A stretch of DNA of 13,396 nucleotides from Candidatus Methanocomedens sp. (GTDB taxonomy: Archaea; Halobacteriota; Methanosarcinia; Methanosarcinales; Methanocomedenaceae), in the NCBI GenBank assembly GCA_009649835.1, contig PYCK01000058.1:1-13396 (forward strand), given 5' to 3'. The translations under genes were made by a program, and so were the position numbers. The notes beneath the pieces were generated by a model. That model did not search any database. It was not told the DNA's origin and saw only the letters and a program-made list of their open reading frames with translations. Shown here piece by piece: positions 12,897 through 13,396 of this stretch (its first letter is position 1; the number at the start of each line of letters is the position of its first letter).

Positions 12897-13396
12897 ATGA
12901 AATTCAACTGGTATCTTAAGCACCATCACCATAAGTACTACAGCCTCGTAGAGCCATACAGAGAAAACGGCAAGAACAGGCATCGTGTGATCACTTACTT
13001 AAGCGATTTGACGCCAAAAGAGGTGCAGCAGATCAGGCGCGGTCTTGCGGTCATGAAAGGACTCGAAATCGAGACAATAGAGGTAGAGGACCTGATCTTT
13101 GAGGATCACTGGCGCTATTTAGACGTCGCATTTCTGGATGTTATCTGGAAGCAGTGGAAACTTTCGAAGATATTCCCGCAATCAGAGGACAAAGACGTGC
13201 AAACATCAGAAATTGTGGAGATACTGACGCTATATCGCTGTTTGGATCCGGGAAGTTATCTTTCCGGTATAGACTGGTTCAACAAAACCGCATTAGACCG
13301 TATTCTCCACATAAACGGTCAGCATATCAATAAATCAAGGATATTTCGTGAGCTTGACATTATCGAGGATAGAAAAGAGGATATAGAGCGTTACCT
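12897..13396 (+). CDS. IS1634/IS4-like transposase, N-terminal part (3' partial)
   Basis: Open from the ATG to the window end (166 codons visible). The start MKFNWYLKHHHHKYYSLVEPYR, followed by RHRVITYLSDL and then QIRRGL, is the N-terminal pattern of IS1634-type DDE transposases: a short beta-hairpin 'K...YLVE.YR.GGK.R.RVI..LG' then a helical region. A first-domain segment follows with HWRYLDVAFLDVIWKQW and EIVEILTLYRCLDP. The DDE catalytic residues would lie downstream, outside the window, so intactness cannot be judged. No strong ribosome site is seen: an A-rich AATATAAAAG directly precedes the ATG. The element lies next to, and may have truncated, the TauE/SafE remnant. The family call rests on N-terminal resemblance only. 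Confidence 0.75.
   Translation, partial: MKFNWYLKHHHHKYYSLVEPYRENGKNRHRVITYLSDLTPKEVQQIRRGLAVMKGLEIETIEVEDLIFEDHWRYLDVAFLDVIWKQWKLSKIFPQSEDKDVQTSEIVEILTLYRCLDPGSYLSGIDWFNKTALDRILHINGQHINKSRIFRELDIIEDRKEDIERY

Noticed and set aside
1..13396. CRISPR array, rRNA, tRNA or integration site
   Set aside because: By eye there are no regularly spaced repeat-spacer units, tRNA-like cloverleaf or rRNA motifs; the only phased repeat (12229-12286) has 2-base gaps and mirror symmetry.

Overview
The window looks like a euryarchaeal chromosome segment, most probably from the Methanosarcinales or an ANME-2 / GoM-Arc1-like relative. That placement is an inference from gene content. The supporting features are a surface protein with a PGF-pre-PGF domain and a PGF-CTERM archaeosortase tail, an archaeal sulfide-dependent type Thi4, indolepyruvate:ferredoxin oxidoreductase subunits, an anaerobic class III ribonucleotide reductase next to a redoxin, a TIGR00375-type PHP protein, TATA-like promoters and archaeal-style insertion sequences. 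I see no CRISPR array, rRNA or tRNA.

Layout. Positions 1-1724 (+) carry two surface-protein genes in visibly AT-richer DNA: the C-terminal part of a secreted protein with a 'GWNLVS' domain, then a complete PGF-CTERM protein. They converge on a minus-strand metabolic block, 1742-6009. In transcription order this block is an unrecognised 184-aa gene, iorA, iorB (ATGA overlap) and thrC. A GTG-started alpha/beta hydrolase with its own promoter follows at 6106-6933 (-). The gap 6934-7161 holds the 3' remnant of an IS200/IS605 TnpA gene and nested inverted repeats. nrdH-nrdD (9815 to 7162, minus) supplies anaerobic dNTP synthesis.

A divergent 288-bp region (9816-10103) separates nrdH from thi4 (+). 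It contains two copies of the dyad TTAYCA-N4-TGRTAA, plus further dyads flanking the thi4 TATA box, and is the best candidate for undescribed regulation here. thi4 is followed by a PHP-family phosphoesterase gene whose protein ends in a PCNA-interacting-peptide-like motif. After that come a phased 3+3 inverted array of ACAGGAT heptamers, an in-frame-deleted TauE/SafE exporter remnant, and the start of an IS1634-like transposase that runs off the window. The right end (12169-13396) therefore looks like a decaying, mobile-element-rich zone.

Functionally, ior couples aryl pyruvates, ferredoxin and aryl-CoA, and thrC makes threonine, so 1742-5432 is amino-acid metabolism. nrdHD serves DNA precursor supply, thi4 makes the thiamine thiazole, and the PHP protein probably acts on DNA. 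No clearly new multi-gene system is evident. The most interesting items are the shared operator-like dyads, the C-terminal PIP-like motif and the phased heptamer hairpin.
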